From the NCBI GenBank assembly GCA_944472135.2, contig OX235263.1:7423517-7487516 (forward strand): a stretch of DNA of 64,000 bases, read 5' to 3'. Positions 29,596 to 42,129 of this stretch are shown piece by piece. This stretch comes from Trichobilharzia regenti (lineage: Eukaryota; Platyhelminthes; Trematoda; Strigeidida; Schistosomatidae). The notes below the pieces were generated by a model. It was given only the letters and a program-made list of their open reading frames with translations. It searched no databases and had not been told where the DNA came from. Position numbers and translations under genes: made by a program. The first letter of the stretch is position 1. Each line of letters begins with the position of its first letter.

Positions 29596-30182
29596 TTGGC
29601 TGTTTTTGATCATAGATGTCTACGATCTCTTTCTCACGTTAGGTGGTATAATAAGGTAATTAATGTTGACGTTAGGCGTACAGTGTTGGGCAAACAGGAA
29701 AAATCAATCGACGAGGCTATAAAGTTGCATAGATTGAGATGGCTACGTCACGTGCTGCGCATGCCTAACCATCGCCTCCCCCGACGACGGGCATTACCAG
29801 CTGATATAGGTGCAGGTTGGAAAAGAGTAAGTGGTGGCCAAACAAAAACACGTGGCATCAATCCATGAAATCCTTGACAGTTAAACTGAGTCAGGTAGGG
29901 AGATGCAGACTTCCGGGTTGGGACCCTCCGGACTCTAAAAATCAATGGCTGGAGACAACAGGTGACATGGCTCAAAATCGTTGTCAATGGCCAGCGCAGA
30001 TGTATTCAGTCTCTAATCTTTCATATTCCTTTCTACCATTACCCATTCTGTTTCACTCTTATACTTGTCAGACTCTATTGATTCTCTTCAATCATCTTCT
30101 TGTCTACCTTTGTGTGCTATTTGGAACGTGGCAACTCGAACTGCTGCACTTCGGTGCCAAGTTCTATGTTGAAACCAGTCAG
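29596..30182 (+). mobile_element. RTE-A fragment ending beside EMC6
   Basis: The frame at 29596-29868 reads [45 protein letters not shown], then SQVGRCRLPGWDPP and MAQNRCQW in the next frame, and the 3' end TTCTATGTTGAAACCAGTCA. It stops about 100 bases before the EMC6 stop codon and so forms part of, or replaces, the EMC6 3' flank. Confidence 0.85.
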
Positions 30183-30286
30183 TCAGTGATGGTAGATGCA
30201 TTCCAAAGGAAACACATGACCGTCAAAACATTTTACAGGAAGAAAAAAACAACAAATAAATAAATTAAAATATACTTATATTAAGA

Positions 30287-30477
30287 CTAATAAACATGAA
30301 CCATTCCATAAATAAATGTCCAAAATAAAATATATGTTATTAACTCTCCGAATACTCCTCCATAAGTTAAACATGATCGTTGAATAAAATATTTATTCCA
30401 AGATTTCCCTGTCTTTTGTAGCAATAATAATGATAAAAAACCATTTGCCATGAAGTAAAACATGAATCCAACTAGTC
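30287..30477 (-). CDS. EMC6: EMC6 exon 2 (residues 44-106)
   Basis: Acceptor TTTCTTTAG on minus ends at 30478. It encodes [20 protein letters not shown] (membrane helix 2), [14 protein letters not shown], then the third helix and [12 protein letters not shown], with TAG at 30287-30289. Confidence 0.93.
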
Positions 30478-30672
30478 CTAAAGAAAATAAAATGAATGTT
30501 AGTTAGTTAGTTAGTCAGTCCAATAGAAAATTTCTCTCTTACCTGTTAAACCTAATATCCCAGCTGTACATCCAGAAAGTGCTGCAATCGATATACGACA
30601 ATAATTGACGATAGCAAGATTATGCTGTGCAGCTGATGGACTATATGTTACTGTATCTGCTGGAGTTCCCAT
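30287..30672 (-). CDS. EMC6: ER membrane protein complex subunit 6 (EMC6/TMEM93), two exons
   Basis: Exon 1 (30672 down to 30543) and exon 2 (30477 down to 30287) join in phase 1 to 321 bases, 106 residues against about 110 in human. EMC6 is a core membrane subunit of the EMC, which inserts tail-anchored and multipass proteins into the ER membrane. Visible conserved blocks are the cytosolic [18 protein letters not shown] leader, [20 protein letters not shown] (first membrane segment), a second hydrophobic segment, KSWNKYF, and the C-terminal [13 protein letters not shown], which is almost invariant in the family. The intron is only 65 bases, with GTAAGAG donor and TTTCTTTAG acceptor. No damage is seen. 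The gene is convergent with pelota. Confidence 0.95.
30543..30672 (-). CDS. EMC6: EMC6 exon 1 (residues 1-43)
   Basis: The start is the ATG whose complement is at 30670-30672. It ends LGLTG with a split Gly codon; donor GTAAGAGAG follows on minus at 30542. It covers the leader and first transmembrane helix. No upstream in-frame Met with family similarity was seen. Confidence 0.93.
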
Positions 30673-30885
30673 CTATTTGTGATTTTTAGTATTTTGCAAT
30701 ACGTTTGGTAGCAAAATAACCTTTGGAAGATTCTTGCAAAATGTATATTATCTGGACTGGTCTTCGAGTAGTAACTTCTTCAACCAGAGACAGTTCCTGT
30801 TGTAATATGTCTAGGAGTATGTCGATTTTCAATTCGTGATTTCGTTTATTTAGCTGAATATTGACAAAACAGTATTAGTATGGAC

Positions 30886-30949
<64 letters not shown>

Positions 30950-31469
30950 AGTAAAATGTAACTCCCACATACAATAGATAAGAGAAATAACAATTTGATA
31001 AAGACTAGTGAAGACCTACAGAAATACGTCAGCCACAGTGCAAATATATTTCAACTCAATTACCTTAAAAACATTCCACTATCACTGTTATTAAAAACAC
31101 AGACATGGTGCATATTATGAGCACCAAGACATGTATCACAATGATCAGACATGCAGCCAGCAACAATGAGAGTGCCATGATAGTCTCCCATGAATTTGTT
31201 GTTCAGTAGTTTATGCGAGGCCTGAGATACTGCCTGCATGCCCAGACCGAAGCAGGTAGTTGTCTTTTAGGGACAACACCACGAGCATTAGACCTGAAGT
31301 CTGATTCACAAGCCGATGGGGCAGAGTGTTCCCATGATTACAACAGCTAACTGAAACAGCTTCATATGCCATTCGATCCTTTCAGATTCTACAGTTTGGA
31401 ATTAAGGTTTCCCAGCTCTCTTAGATGGACCAGTATATCTTTAAAACATGTGTAGAAGGGCTTCATTGA
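30673..31469. other. EMC6 upstream region with (TA)n microsatellite
   Basis: Holds the EMC6 5' flank, a (TA)n run at 30891-30946, and then about 500 bases with no recognised repeat or frame. No TATA or initiator element could be singled out. Confidence 0.4.
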
Positions 31470-32345
31470 CTCCTCGCTTAGAAATATGAAGTGAAGTGTT
31501 AGAGCGCGTTGACCACTTCACTTATTTGGCAAGTCGCATCAGCCAACGCCAGAGCGTTGATCGCTGACGAAATGTCAGCACTGGTACAGAAGGCTCGGTT
31601 TGCATATTGCCAGTTTACGCCGTCTCTGGCTTAGTGGACGTGGTATCCGACTGGCTGTCGACCACAGGGAGTGTGTACTGATCAGCAGTCCACTCTGTCT
31701 TCCTCCATGGCTGTGAGACCTGGCCACTGAGAGTGGAGGACCTGAAAACACAGGCTAGCTGTGTTTGATCATAGGTACCTGCGTTCTATCTCCCTTGTGA
31801 AATGGTATAATAGGGTGAGCAATATTGAGTTTAGGCGTCGAGTGCTAGGTAAGGAGGGAGGGGAAATCAATCGACAAGGCTGTGAAGTTACATCGACTGA
31901 GATGGTTAGGACATGTGTTACGCATGCTGCCTTGCCATCCCCTTCATCGACAATGGGCAATGTTAGCTGACATAGGATGGATTACGTTGGAAAAGAGCCA
32001 GTGGTGGTCAAACCAAAACCAACACGGCTTCATCAGTCAATGAAATTAACAACAGTTAGTTTAAGCCACTTCCTGACTGGTTGGGGTCCTTGGGACGGTA
32101 AACACCAATCGCTGGAGACAATCGGTGATATGACTCAAAATCCTCGTTATCAATGGCTGGTACATATGCATCCAGTCTTTTCTAATAAAACTACATTTTT
32201 CTTCGACACTGCTATTCTTTTAGCCTGATATCTCTGCTTACTGTCCCTATTTCTGCGTTTCTTTCCACTTTCTTCCCTGGCTTTGTATGCTACGTGGTGT
32301 GGCGACTCGGCACAAAGTTGTGTTGAAACCAGTCAGTCATTACAA
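31470..32345 (+). mobile_element. RTE-A copy, pseudogenic
   Basis: Runs from the segment after YADD (GAAGTGTTAGAGCGCGTTGA) through FDHRYLRSISLVKW, VLGKEG and [14 protein letters not shown] sequence to the 3' end GTTGAAACCAGTCAGTCA. Several frameshifts. Clear target duplications were not found. Confidence 0.82.
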
Positions 32346-34100
32346 GGGTGTGGGCCCCACTTGATGTGTGAGGTTAGATGATACTGTTCAGGCTGAATCA
32401 GATGGCGAGAGACTGATACTGGAACCATGCTACAGCATCTTTTAACCTTGCCTTAAGAGTTTTACTCATCTTTTTTAGGTATGTTGGATAATCTGACTAG
32501 GGTGTTTCAGTGACTTCGCTGTATGTGGCAAGTGTTTGAAAAAGAGCGAATATTTGCAATCCATAGGCTTTTCAAGGTGATTTGACTGAGTTAACAGATT
32601 CGACTGATAACTCTGCAGATATATGATTTACCCTTGAGAATAAGGCTACATTTAACCGGTAAAAGCACTGAATATTTGTCTGGCAGTATCATAATATGTC
32701 TTACATGATAGCCAGTATTCGCATACTATTGTCATACATAGTTCAGAATTGTGACTTTCACCAAGCGTTCTCTCGGGTACCCAAACGTTTGGAAACCACG
32801 CCACCCGTTCGTACAGAACTCATCTTATCTTTCTAAGATATTTCAGTAATTCGTTAACAAATTAATTATTTAGTGGTTCTGTCTTTCTCAATTAACTAAT
32901 ACACTGAAACTAATATTGATATAGTTAGATGACTACGGAAGCAAGGTGTCATACAAATGCCGCTATGGATTACAAAAACTATAATAGGTTGTCTGGCGTC
33001 GAAACTCTCTTATTTTGTGTGTCGCTACCAGAGAGGTAATGTGTTATTAAATCTCGCCAAATCTAAAACACTAAAAAGGCATTCCCTTTTCAGTGATTTG
33101 CCTCCTTAATTCCATGCTCGTATAGTTTTAAAAGCTTCGTTTAACAAGCTGCATATTTTTAATTGAATGAAACACGACTCACTCGCCAATGGTTTAAAAT
33201 AAAGCTCGAATCATTGGGAGCAGAGCAACAGACCAACTAACCTTGGGAATTCGAATTTTGCACCACCGAGCGACCTTAAGCCTACACGTGGCCAGCTACT
33301 GCACAGCATTGTACAAACTGTTTTGTATGATAACGAAATACTTTTAAGCTTTTCTAGCCCATTTCATGGTAAATAATCGTTCTCACGTGTTGCCTCTTGA
33401 ACCAGTCAACGCAATACAGGACTCTCCAGAACAATTCTATGTTAATACGTTTGTTAGATAGATCACAAACTGGAGTAACACTGTTCACTGGACGCTTCTT
33501 ACACAATTCGTTGTGCAAAGTCATATGAACTGTAACACAATAACTTTGAACCTCGGCTGTCATAATCTTGTTCATCTTTTTTCCCACTAGTTAGTTCGTA
33601 TGTTTTCCGTTAACACTTGCATACTGTGGAATATATGCTGAACTCCTAATATGAATTCTTCCATTGACACTTTTGCTGTAATTCTTAGTCAAGTCAACTG
33701 AAAATATGCTTAATAGCAGTAACTCATGATGTGTCCAGGAGGTCTGGAAAAATCCACTACCCTAACGACAAATGGGCTCCAAACAACCGAGACAGTCGTT
33801 CGGCGCTTAGTACACTTCAATATTGCAAGCTAGAACTGTTACTTAACAAGTGTGGGTCTCAACAAGTAATATCAATTATTTGCATGTAAAGTCACTTGCA
33901 CATGAGATTTTATTCACACTGAGCGAGTATATGAAGACAGCCCAAATGAACCGAGTGCCACATGTTTGGTGAAATGGCTTTGTGACTGTAAGACCCCTTT
34001 GAGAACCAGTTAGTTACTATGAGTACACAACTTCGAGCTCGCTTCTGGTCAGCTTCTGATAAAAATAATGCACGTTATTTCTGTGTGGCCGTCTATTCTG
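32346..34100. other. Unassigned sequence, possibly very old retroelement
   Basis: Only short frames on both strands (longest about 77 codons at 33354-33587, minus). No catalytic motif was recognised. The even base composition resembles the decayed element that follows. Confidence 0.3.
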
Positions 34101-35540
34101 CTAGACCTAAGCACTAGCTGCGCTGCCCACTCACCATTTAACCCGGCCAACCCAACCTGGTGGCTTGGCTGTTCTTAGAACCGCCTCGACTAAAGAAAGG
34201 ACAGCATGACACTCAATGCCCCTCTGAAGTGTATTTTTAACGATGATAAGAAGGGAGTATAGGAATACAAAACCTTTCGATAATCTCTTACTTGCGTTAT
34301 CCCAGGAAAAATCCCATGATTTTACAAGCACTGGGGTTATTTTCCGGGTCAACTGTTCTTTGAGTCTGTGCTGTTTTTCGTCGATCTAAAATTGCAACTC
34401 TTTTCTGTTTTTCTCAGCAACAATTAATAGGGTTTGTTTGAGTGAGTGACCTCAAAGAAGACTGGTGTGCCATATCTCCCTAGATAACCGCTTGTTATGT
34501 TTGAGTTGCAACCTGAGGCTCTTAAATGTGTACGAAATTGAATCCTACAGTGAAAGGAACAGCCTGATAACGCTCTCGAACTGCCTGTGTGGAGATTATT
34601 GCGGTACAAAGCAGTGGTTTATTCCATTAATGACTCTAATACTGAACGAAGCACAGTGTCTTCCTGAAGAAAAGCGTCCTCACTTAGTGAGGAAAAATAA
34701 CCACGGCTCCTCTTACACTGACATAATCATAAAGCAAAATGTAATGCTGTTGAAAGATGGAGATGGTTTACAACAAAGCCAGCGTGTCTTTATTATTTAC
34801 GGGAGCGAGATGCAGTAATGGTAGCAAGTGCTTTCGCCGAAGGAAAAATAACTGAGAGGCCAGCCTTTCTTCTCACGTCTCAGTAGGCTGGTTAACAGCC
34901 GCTGACAAAAAGTAGCCTCATAAGAGAAGACTTGTAAACAGTGAGGTGCCGTTGATGAAATGAAGCAAAGAAAGGCACCCGTGCGCAGTTTCTCGTCATC
35001 GGAGGAAAATAAGAAACATCCTCAAAAGAGTAAGGTCAAATACCAGCCGACATGATCTTCATAGCAAATTTACCATTTCTCAGTAAGTGAAACAGCTTAG
35101 TAAGATAGGCCATGACACCGAGACCGAGCATGCACTTGATCTTGTAAGACCCACTTTTGATAGGTTGCCTCGCATCATGGAAGGCGTGGTTAATGCAGAC
35201 AACTTGTAGAAGACAGATGACAATGTACTGGATAGTGAGTGGCCAAAAAAGTACAGAGCATCCTTCTTAGGGCTGCCTAACCCTCGAACACGGTGCTATA
35301 CACTGAAAAAGAGCCAGCACGACCACTGCTCCAATATACGCCCTCAGTTTGAAGCGCAGACAGAAGCTAAGACATTCGCCAGTTCCTATTCTTTCACGAG
35401 ATGCCGACTGCAAACCAATAAAGGTTACAGTAGATAAGACAGTTATTAAAAAGCGCCTACAATCACCTCACTTAGCCAACTAGTAAAACCAACAAAGCTT
35501 TGGGGGTCACTAATATACATACCTATCGGTTAACATAGTA
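34100..35540 (+). other. Possible 5' part of a decayed non-LTR element
   Basis: Lies directly upstream of clear but decayed RT sequence. A 117-codon frame (34465-34818) is present but carries no recognised motif. It is assigned to the element only by position, so this could equally be unrelated sequence. Confidence 0.3.
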
Positions 35541-38330
35541 GACCTCATGACCTCAACCCTCTCAAACCCCTCGGAATTAGCTCCTCAGAATATGACACCA
35601 TCCGAAGGGTGATGGAATTATAACCACACACCTGCTGTAACCCTACCACCGTGCATCTATACATGTCTTTAGATGGCCCCAACGCCTCCCGAAAGTCAGC
35701 ATTATCCTCTCGTAGCCATAACGTGAGAGTTAAAGCGGAATTCGACAACAAATCGTGGAGGAACATGCCACTCGTAGCCACTTCTAAGTCTTTAAAATCA
35801 TCCACAGAAGAAGCTTCACTCGTAGGAGAGCAAGACGGAGTTATGCCATTAGTATGAATAATGGCAGAAATAATTCCGGACTCTTCACTAATAATAACGT
35901 CAGCACACACTCGCATAACATCTCAAGTCGCACTATAGCTCAAACCAGTAAGTGAAGTAGTAAAAACACCCCTCTAAGCGGTACAAGAGGCAATACTCAG
36001 CTACCGTACACTCAGGCACTTTACGAGAATATGACAGGCCCTTAGAAACACTGGACATTTCTGATTTGAAGCAAACTGTTACTATCCCTACAAGAGTTGA
36101 CAACACGCTAGAAATAATATTCTGCCACAATATAAGTCCGCTCTATATCTTAGCGGGTTTCCAGTGAGCAGCCACGAACCACCGTGTGCACCAGCCCTTC
36201 TGCTGATTAGCAACGTAGCCTATACTTCTACTTTGTGATAGATAGCATACAGGAGTCACAGCAAGGCGGCATGGGCTTTCGCAAAATGAATGCTAAGATC
36301 CTATGAGCGGGGAGAACACTTCATCACCAATGACCCTTCGGAGGCTCTAAGCATCTTCTACCGGTACTTAGACAGATGCTTAGATGCTGTCACTACACCC
36401 CAAATACCAGAAGTTTCCCAGCATGAAAAGACATTTATGAAACCAGAGGATCTAACGAAGGTAAGGAGACTGCCGAAAAGTTACTCTGAGCAACGTGAAT
36501 TTGGTGCACTGGGTTCAATACTTAACGCTCGTAGCTCCATCTCAAAAGCTCAATATTTGTGCATGAGGAATGAAGGACGCCTCACACAAGTCAGCGCTGC
36601 TAGAGTGTATGCTCCTACATAAATTCCAAAGGAGCGGCTGAATCACAGAAACCACATCATTTGTCTTATCATCGACAAGGGTAGGCTATACAGTGGCTCT
36701 GCAGAAATGTGTGTATTATTAAACAAAACGTTTACAGCTACCTTAATTATTATCGCTGAGTTCACACAAGCCGAAATCGACTAAGCCATCGAAACTCTCA
36801 GAACCACTGGTAATGTCAGCACTGACGGTATACTGTCATATTTCTGTAAATGCGATGGTTCTGAAATTTCTATATCACCGCTTAGGATCTTTACAATGTT
36901 CTTAGAAACTCAAACCTAACTGGATAAATATAAAGCGACAAATGTGTAAAACAGAAGTCAAAAATTATAGGTCGACCAGTATTACACCCATAGCATCCAG
37001 AATTATGGACAGACCGACAAAAAATAAAACCCCCAAATATATGCCTGGTTTCACTATTGTATGTCCCAACCAGCACTGACTTCATACTTGACCTGTCGTC
37101 CAGATTTTTTCAGCTATGGGACCAGTAGCCAAGACAGACGAAAACTAGTGCTTATCATCCAGTCTGAAATTTCTAAAGGGTTTGACAGCGTCGACCAGTC
37201 GGCTTTAATACACAGGCTGAATTCCTGAAGAATACATGACCCATTATTGGGATGGCTTATATCATTCCTTAACAACAGTTCCTAAAAAGTCATACTTAAG
37301 TCTGTGACTTCCAGACCTAGCCGAATTATCCATGGTGTAGCTGAAGGTAGTGTCACTGGACCCCTCCTATTCACACTTTATATCAACGGTATATGCGATT
37401 GCTTCTCACGTGGCAGATCATTCATCTTTGCAGATGAAGTAAAACCAGCTTACACATTCCACCGTGATGACTGAAGGTGCTTTCAGAGTGTTGTGCAGAA
37501 TGAACTAGACAAAGTGACTGTGTGGTCATCTTTATGGAATCTATAGTTCAAACTTGGTAAGTAAAGTATTATTTACTTGAGAAAAACCTCGATAGACATC
37601 AGATTAACACTTTAGCCTGCTGAAATAACCAGACTCTAAAGTGTCGTTCACCTAGGCCTGAGGTACAGTAGTGACCTAACATTTTCTCAGCAAGTCCCAT
37701 CGCAGACTCGAAAGTCAAGGATGCTCTTAGGATGCGTGGTCTGGAACTTTCAAGACAATGAAGTCAAACTCATGCCAAAAAAACATGTGTAAAGCCACTA
37801 CTAGAATGCTGTCCATCTATTATCAGCGGCGCTCACATTAGCGACAAGCTGAGGATGGAGAGTATCCGACGATATTTCACGTCCAAAGTACTTGGCCAGG
37901 ATTGTAAGATAGACTACATCTCACGGTTCTAAATGTTGACCCATTTCGGAAGAGGCTACTTCTTATAAGCCTAATATCCTTCTTTAAGCTATTGCACAAA
38001 GTGCCATTGCCAAGCAGCCAGGACTTACAGTTCCCACAGGAAGGCCATTACGAACTTCGTAGCCAAATATGCACAGTGAAAATAAAAGCCTTAAAGACAC
38101 TACTCCATGGAAACCTCTTCAAAGTCATGTATTCTTAGATATGGCTAAAATCAGAGCCTGCAACTCCATTGTGGGGTGCAGAGACTGTTTACAGAAATAA
38201 CTGCGTTGTAATGACTAAAATCACTGGGAATCCACTGATTTCTTCAGCACGAAACAAACTGTTGGACCACTAAATGTCTAAAAAACGAGTAAGATTTCGC
38301 TAATTACCCTGCATTAATGATAAGGGGGTT
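35541..38330 (+). mobile_element. Decayed non-LTR retrotransposon (jockey/CR1 group)
   Basis: Broken frames carry in order a pre-RT linker (36290-36622, ALSIFYRYLDRCLDA), STDGILSYF, NYR-STSITPIASRIMDR-like sequence at 36965, then SEISKGFDSVDQSALIHRLN at 37165 (with the first catalytic Asp region worn), SRIIHGVAEGSVTGPLLFTL at 37315, and FIFADEVKPAYTF at 37425, where the catalytic FADD is FADE. Stops are frequent. It is the oldest-looking element in the window and a different family from those at 2 and 24600. Confidence 0.72.
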
Positions 38331-38344
38331 GGCTACATGCATAT

Positions 38345-38900
38345 ATATTATTAGTGTATCCTTTAGTTCCTAGAGGAACATAGGGCTTCAGCTGCGCACC
38401 TCCATTGCCTTCGGTTTTCTGACAACTTTTTCACCCCGCTCCAGGTCTGTCCACATGCTTTCATCTCCTCCTCGCATGACCTCCTCCAAGTCACCCTTGC
38501 ACTGACGGCCAACTCGCCGCCTCCCTTTCGGGTTCCACTCGAGGGCTTGTCTAGTGATGTCACTTGATGGTTTCCTCAGCGTATGGCCAATCCATCTCCA
38601 TTTCTTTCTGCCTATTTGTTTCACAATCGGTTCCTGATTGGTTCGCTCCCAAAGATCCCTGTTGCTGATCTTTTCTGGCCATCTGATCTTGAGTATTGAG
38701 CGGAGACAGTTGTTAATGAAGGTTTGAAGTTTGTTTGAGATGCTCTTTATGACTCGCCAAGTCTCTGATCCGTATAGTAGCACTAACTGACTTCACATTG
38801 GAGTTGAAAATCCGGATCTTATTTTTGATGCTGATTGCTGTTGACCTCCACACAGATTTGAGAGTAATGAAAGCTTGTCTTTCTTTTTCCTTATAAATAA
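38345..38900 (-). mobile_element. RTE-B 3' fragment
   Basis: On minus: MLLYGSETWRVIKSISNKLQ, RSILKIRWPEKISNRDLWER, KKWRWIGHTLRKPSSDITRQ, and the end RRVGRQCKGDLEEVMRG. The 131-codon frame (38783-38388) is intact, making this one of the younger RTE-B ends. The 3' tail at 38360-38390 is GAAGCCCTATGTTCCTCTAG on minus. Confidence 0.88.
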
Positions 38901-41510
38901 AAACTCTCGTTTCTGTAAAATTTTATGCCAAGAGTTTGTGGAAACTATCACAATTATTTACCTTTCGAACACTGAATCCAAGAATACAATCTTATTGACA
39001 GATTATACATATAACTAACTATTTGGATTTGTGGAATTTTTAAACATAAACACATCTATAATTGTATATATTGTTGGATTTACATGTTCAAGTTGCTCTA
39101 AGTCAGTGAGTTTATGGTTGAGATATCATTTTAGTTAACTGTGCTGAACTATATTGCATGTTATTGTATTGTATAGTTGTTGTCGCTGTTTGCCCTTTTT
39201 CTGTGAACTGTCTCCTTTTGTTGGTGTTGTTCTCATTGTTTTGTCCGTTACTTTCCGATCTTGAGGGAAGCAACCCAAAAAGTCGCTTCTCTCTAAACTT
39301 TATCTTAATGTAACCATTCCTTTCTCAGGCGTGAGGCTGGCAACCCCACCCTGTAAACGAAATTGCTACAGAACCTTCAGCAGAATGAACCTCTTCGCAT
39401 ATATATTAAAATAAGCGAATTCTCAGCCAACTCTCTAACTGTCAATGTTCAGTTCTTACTACTCTGGACCTCACGCTGTCCCTCGAACACTTCCAGAAAC
39501 AATTTGTGATAACCAACGCAAAAAAACAGAACACATATTGGCGACTCGAGAATCCTTTGTTCTTACGCCAATATGTAGCCAACAATAAGGTTATTATACA
39601 CAAGGTCTAAGAATAAATGTTATAATAATAAAGCACGATAATACTTCTGATAGTTTTTATTTTCCACTGAACAGCGAACGATGAGACGATGACTGCTGGG
39701 TGGATAACTCCCGTGAAAATTATGGAGAAGTTGGGTTTGAGCAAACAACCTTGAACTGGTCGTTCAGTCTTCAACTGCATTGACAGGAATATTCTTATTT
39801 AGATGGAAATAGATGCAAATGTGCAATTAGTATACATGCGTTTCTATGAGAGCCGTATGATTCCGCTTATAACCAGACTTTGTCTTTTCTTGGTACTTTG
39901 GTGCTTGTTTCATCTCTCCTGTCTGCCTTGTATTCAAAGCTTTGCATACGAACCACATGACTGAAGTTAAACAGCACTTGATGCGACTTACTGATGCGGC
40001 AATCCTCAAGCTCATAGCTCATAATAAATCAACATCCAAAAAAGCTCCCGAATTATCATTCAAAGATGCTGAACAACATTATGAACCAGCAGTATCTATG
40101 ACCTGCAATGAAGGTACACCTGGTTTCCAAACAGTCTTCTACATCTCAATTGACTTGTGCGTACAGCCATGCAACTGCAAATGGCGGTGGTGGCAGACTT
40201 TATAGAACTATCACTTATTCGATGCAGTATAACGTAGCCACAAAGCCATGACAGATATTCGCCTGAATCAAATATAATTTACTCCTAATGCTACCATTTG
40301 ATAACACTGCTTAGAAACTGATACAAACATATTACTCATTTTAAGATAACAGATCATCTGACCATAAATCAGAAATAAGATGCAATACCGTGCACAGTAC
40401 AGTCATGCGGGAGAACTGACTTCAAGCCTTATCTTTTGATCTTTCCGGTACGGTCCTGTATTTTTGTTTGTTAATGCGGAGACAATATTCCCATATCCCC
40501 TAGTGTACTACTTCCGCTGACCAGTTAGCAGATTAATCCGACTGACTAAAACTGGAAAGAACAGCACAATGTAAATTCACCACAAACCAAACTTATCTGT
40601 TTTGAGCAATGACTTATCCACGCCTGTGCAGATGGCATGTTCCTGCATAGACATGAATACATAAACACGTACAAATATATGAGAATAAACATTACTACTG
40701 CTGACTAAATAAATCCTGTCTTCAGTTTAAGCACTATACAAAGAGTATTACAATTAGAGGTGAAGAATCTGGTGGCTACTCGTACGTGCAAGGAAGGACC
40801 TGAATACCATCGTCCAAACGGTGAGCCTGCCGGAATTATCTGCACATTTACTGGGATACTGAAAAGAGTAGTTGAAAATGAGAAACGATAGCTTTCTGTT
40901 CAAAATCCAGTATGATTTTCGGATAAATCTATAAATTCTCACAAATTTCACTGTGAAAGTAAGCTTGGCCAAACTTAAGGATGTAAAGAAACCTGTGGCA
41001 GCAGTTTTTACAAATTTTGGAAAAAATGCGACGAGAATACAGTGGAATACCTCATTCCAGATAGCGCAGGAAAATGAAAAATTTCAGAGCTATGACCAAC
41101 ATGTACACTTGAATCTGAAAATTTCATGCTGGGCGGAGCAGAGAATAGAGATAAATTCTCAGCACTTTTTCCGGACGTAATTACGAAGTGGTGTGCTATG
41201 ACGTATTGTGCTACTATTTTGCACTTACATCAACGCACCAAATAAACTTACGATATCTCTCACGTTCAGTGTGACAAGCAGGACCAGCACATGCTCACAC
41301 TGGAAACGAACTGCAACAACTTGTTTAGTCTATCTGAAAATGGATTCTAGTTATCAGGTAACTAAGAAGAATACCAAGCTCAGTCGGCATGCAAGTGTGA
41401 ATGCATACGCCGTGAAGCGAATATTTTTGTCCCCACACATCATGCACGTCGCATTAAGCCACCATTCAGAAAATACGACTGTTTATTTCAGAGTAGAAAT
41501 CTGCTTTACC
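38901..41510. other. Mostly unassigned sequence with a SINE-D-like piece at 39310-39395
   Basis: 39326-39395 resembles the SINE-D body (GCGTGAGGCTGGCAACCCCA). Frames at 39942-40205, 40953-41180 and 41208-41534 are open but lack recognisable motifs and splice context. They may be remnants of an old element or missed exons of gene 3. Confidence 0.3.
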
Positions 41511-41664
41511 TTTACCTCGCTAAGCCAGAAATAATGCTGGTAGAGAGGAAAGGTTGGGCATGAGGCTAGCCACCCCATCCTGTAAAAATAAACACCGCTA
41601 CAGAAACTTCAAGCCACTAGTTTGAAGGAGCCCTATGTTCCACTGGGAGCGTGAAGGAAAAATT
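41511..41664 (+). mobile_element. SINE-D body, headless copy
   Basis: Matches 15592-15735: CTCGCTAAGCCAGAAATAA, AGGTTGGGCATGAGGCTAGC, CACCCCATCCTGTAAAAATA and GAGCCCTATGTTCCACTGGG. The tRNA-like head is missing. Confidence 0.75.
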
Positions 41665-42129
41665 ATTATTACTAGAAATTCGCTCTGTAGAATCCTGCAA
41701 AAGTTTTGCAAGGTCCTTACTAGAATCGGAAATGCTACGTTTAGGTCAAGGAGTTGTATTCAGGGTTCCCCACATACACTGGAAGTAGTTCAGAGGATCA
41801 CCACTGACTTAATCTTTGACATGGCCGAGGAAAGACCATATTACTGCAAAACGCTGCCACTCCCAACGAATTATTAACAGTCGAGACCTGATTCCAAGAA
41901 AAATGATGCTTGCGGCTTCAACCAATATGGGAATACGTAAGTTTGGACAAACTTAGCATCAGACATTCAGCTATTAATTAAGCACCTGGGTTTCATAAAG
42001 ATTTGAAGTTGGTACGCACCGGAATATAATACGTGAGATTAACATAGGTAAAGAAGCATAATGAGCCACGAGGAAAGCAAGGAGAAAAGGAAACAGTAAT
42101 AAGGAAAAACGTCATCTCTAATGAGATGA

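Noticed and set aside
35545..35916. Minus-strand 123-codon frame
   Set aside because: No motif; it lies antisense to a decayed plus-strand retroelement, so it is most likely a shadow frame.
36290..36622. 110-codon frame as a host exon
   Set aside because: It lies in order upstream of decayed RT motifs on the same strand and is best read as the linker of that element.
39942..41534. Upstream exons of gene 3
   Set aside because: Three open frames are present, but none has matching splice sites and phase together with recognisable RGS sequence; support is too weak.
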